6,060 nucleotides of DNA, from positions 1 through 6,060 of the forward strand of contig DXZL01000091.1 of NCBI GenBank assembly GCA_019419725.1, written 5' to 3'. Every line of letters begins with the position of its first letter. Position 1 is the stretch's first letter. Shown piece after piece: positions 5,795 through 6,060 of the stretch. The notes under the pieces are model-generated. The model was not told where the DNA came from. It made no database searches and was given only the letters and a program-made list of their open reading frames with translations. This DNA comes from Veillonella sp. GTDB lineage: Bacteria; Bacillota; Negativicutes; Veillonellales; Veillonellaceae. Position numbers and translations under genes: made by a program.

Positions 5795-6060
5795 TTAGGC
5801 ACGTTCGATGTATTGACCTGTACGAGTATCAATACGAAGTACATCATCTACTTCAATGAAGAGAGGTACTTTTACAGTGTAGCCTGTTTCCAATACAGCT
5901 GGTTTGTTACCACCAGTAGCAGTATCGCCACGGATACCAGGATCTGTTTCAACTACTCGAAGTTCAACAGCTACAGGTAAATCGATACCGATTACGATAC
6001 CTTGGAAGAACATGATGGATACTTCCATATTTTCAAGAAGGAAGTTTTTAGCATCACCTA
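5795..6060 (-). CDS. efp: Elongation factor P, 5' part outside the window
   Basis: The 87 visible C-terminal residues read GDAKNFLLENMEVSIMFFQG, then IVIGIDLPVAVELRVVETDPG, IRGDTATGGNKPAVLETG and YTVKVPLFIEVDDVLRIDTRTGQYIERA. This is the end of OB domain II and all of domain III of EF-P. The GDTATGG.KPA.LETG and VPLFIE..D..R.DTRTG.Y..R signatures are diagnostic. EF-P binds between the ribosomal P and E sites and relieves stalling at polyproline stretches. Domain I, with the loop residue that is post-translationally modified, is upstream of this window, so the type of modification cannot be judged. The internal ATG at 6028 is not the start, because the frame stays open to the window edge with conserved EF-P sequence. 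A terminator follows the gene, separating it at least partly from the Asp23 operon. Confidence 0.97.
   Translation of the reverse strand, partial: GDAKNFLLENMEVSIMFFQGIVIGIDLPVAVELRVVETDPGIRGDTATGGNKPAVLETGYTVKVPLFIEVDDVLRIDTRTGQYIERA

Noticed and set aside
5787..5796. 10-bp palindrome AATACGTATT at the efp stop codon
   Set aside because: Short and AT-rich, overlapping the stop codon, with no second copy or nearby operator-like repeat noticed. Probably chance.

Overview
The window is a tightly packed, single-strand housekeeping operon from a low-GC Firmicute. All genes read right to left on the minus strand. The gene set and order (efp, Asp23-family genes, nusB, a TsaD-like paralog, xseA, xseB, ispA, tlyA) are typical of Clostridia and Negativicutes. 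Protein flavour and AT-rich codon use suggest a Veillonella-like Negativicute; that placement is inference from memory, not a search.

Layout in transcription order: the 3' part of efp (window edge to 5795); a 135-bp intergenic region holding an imperfect hairpin and a strong intrinsic terminator (5660-5794); two tandem Asp23/Gls24-family genes (5659-5279 and 5266-4871); nusB (4881-4477); a TsaD/Kae1-like ATPase paralog (4477-3524); xseA (3521-2298) and xseB (2323-2117), the two subunits of exonuclease VII; ispA, a short-chain polyprenyl diphosphate synthase (2107-1229); a small DUF212/'divergent PAP2' membrane protein (1200-721); and tlyA, an rRNA 2'-O-methyltransferase (724 to the window edge, 3' end missing).

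From the first Asp23 gene to tlyA every junction is 28 bp or less, and four junctions overlap (11, 1, 26 and 4 bp). This points to one polycistronic mRNA with extensive translational coupling. The only intergenic space of any size is between efp and the first Asp23 gene, so a control point would be expected there. The themes are translation and transcription (EF-P, NusB, TlyA), DNA repair (XseAB), isoprenoid/cell-wall lipid precursors (IspA, perhaps the PAP2-like protein) and envelope/stress-associated proteins (Asp23 family).

This is mostly a conserved core region, and I see no mobile element, CRISPR array, tRNA or rRNA. The items most worth a second look are the TsaD paralog with an altered N-terminal motif, the terminator that sits directly against a ribosome binding site, the tandem Asp23 pair, and the DUF212 gene in the place where dxs often lies.
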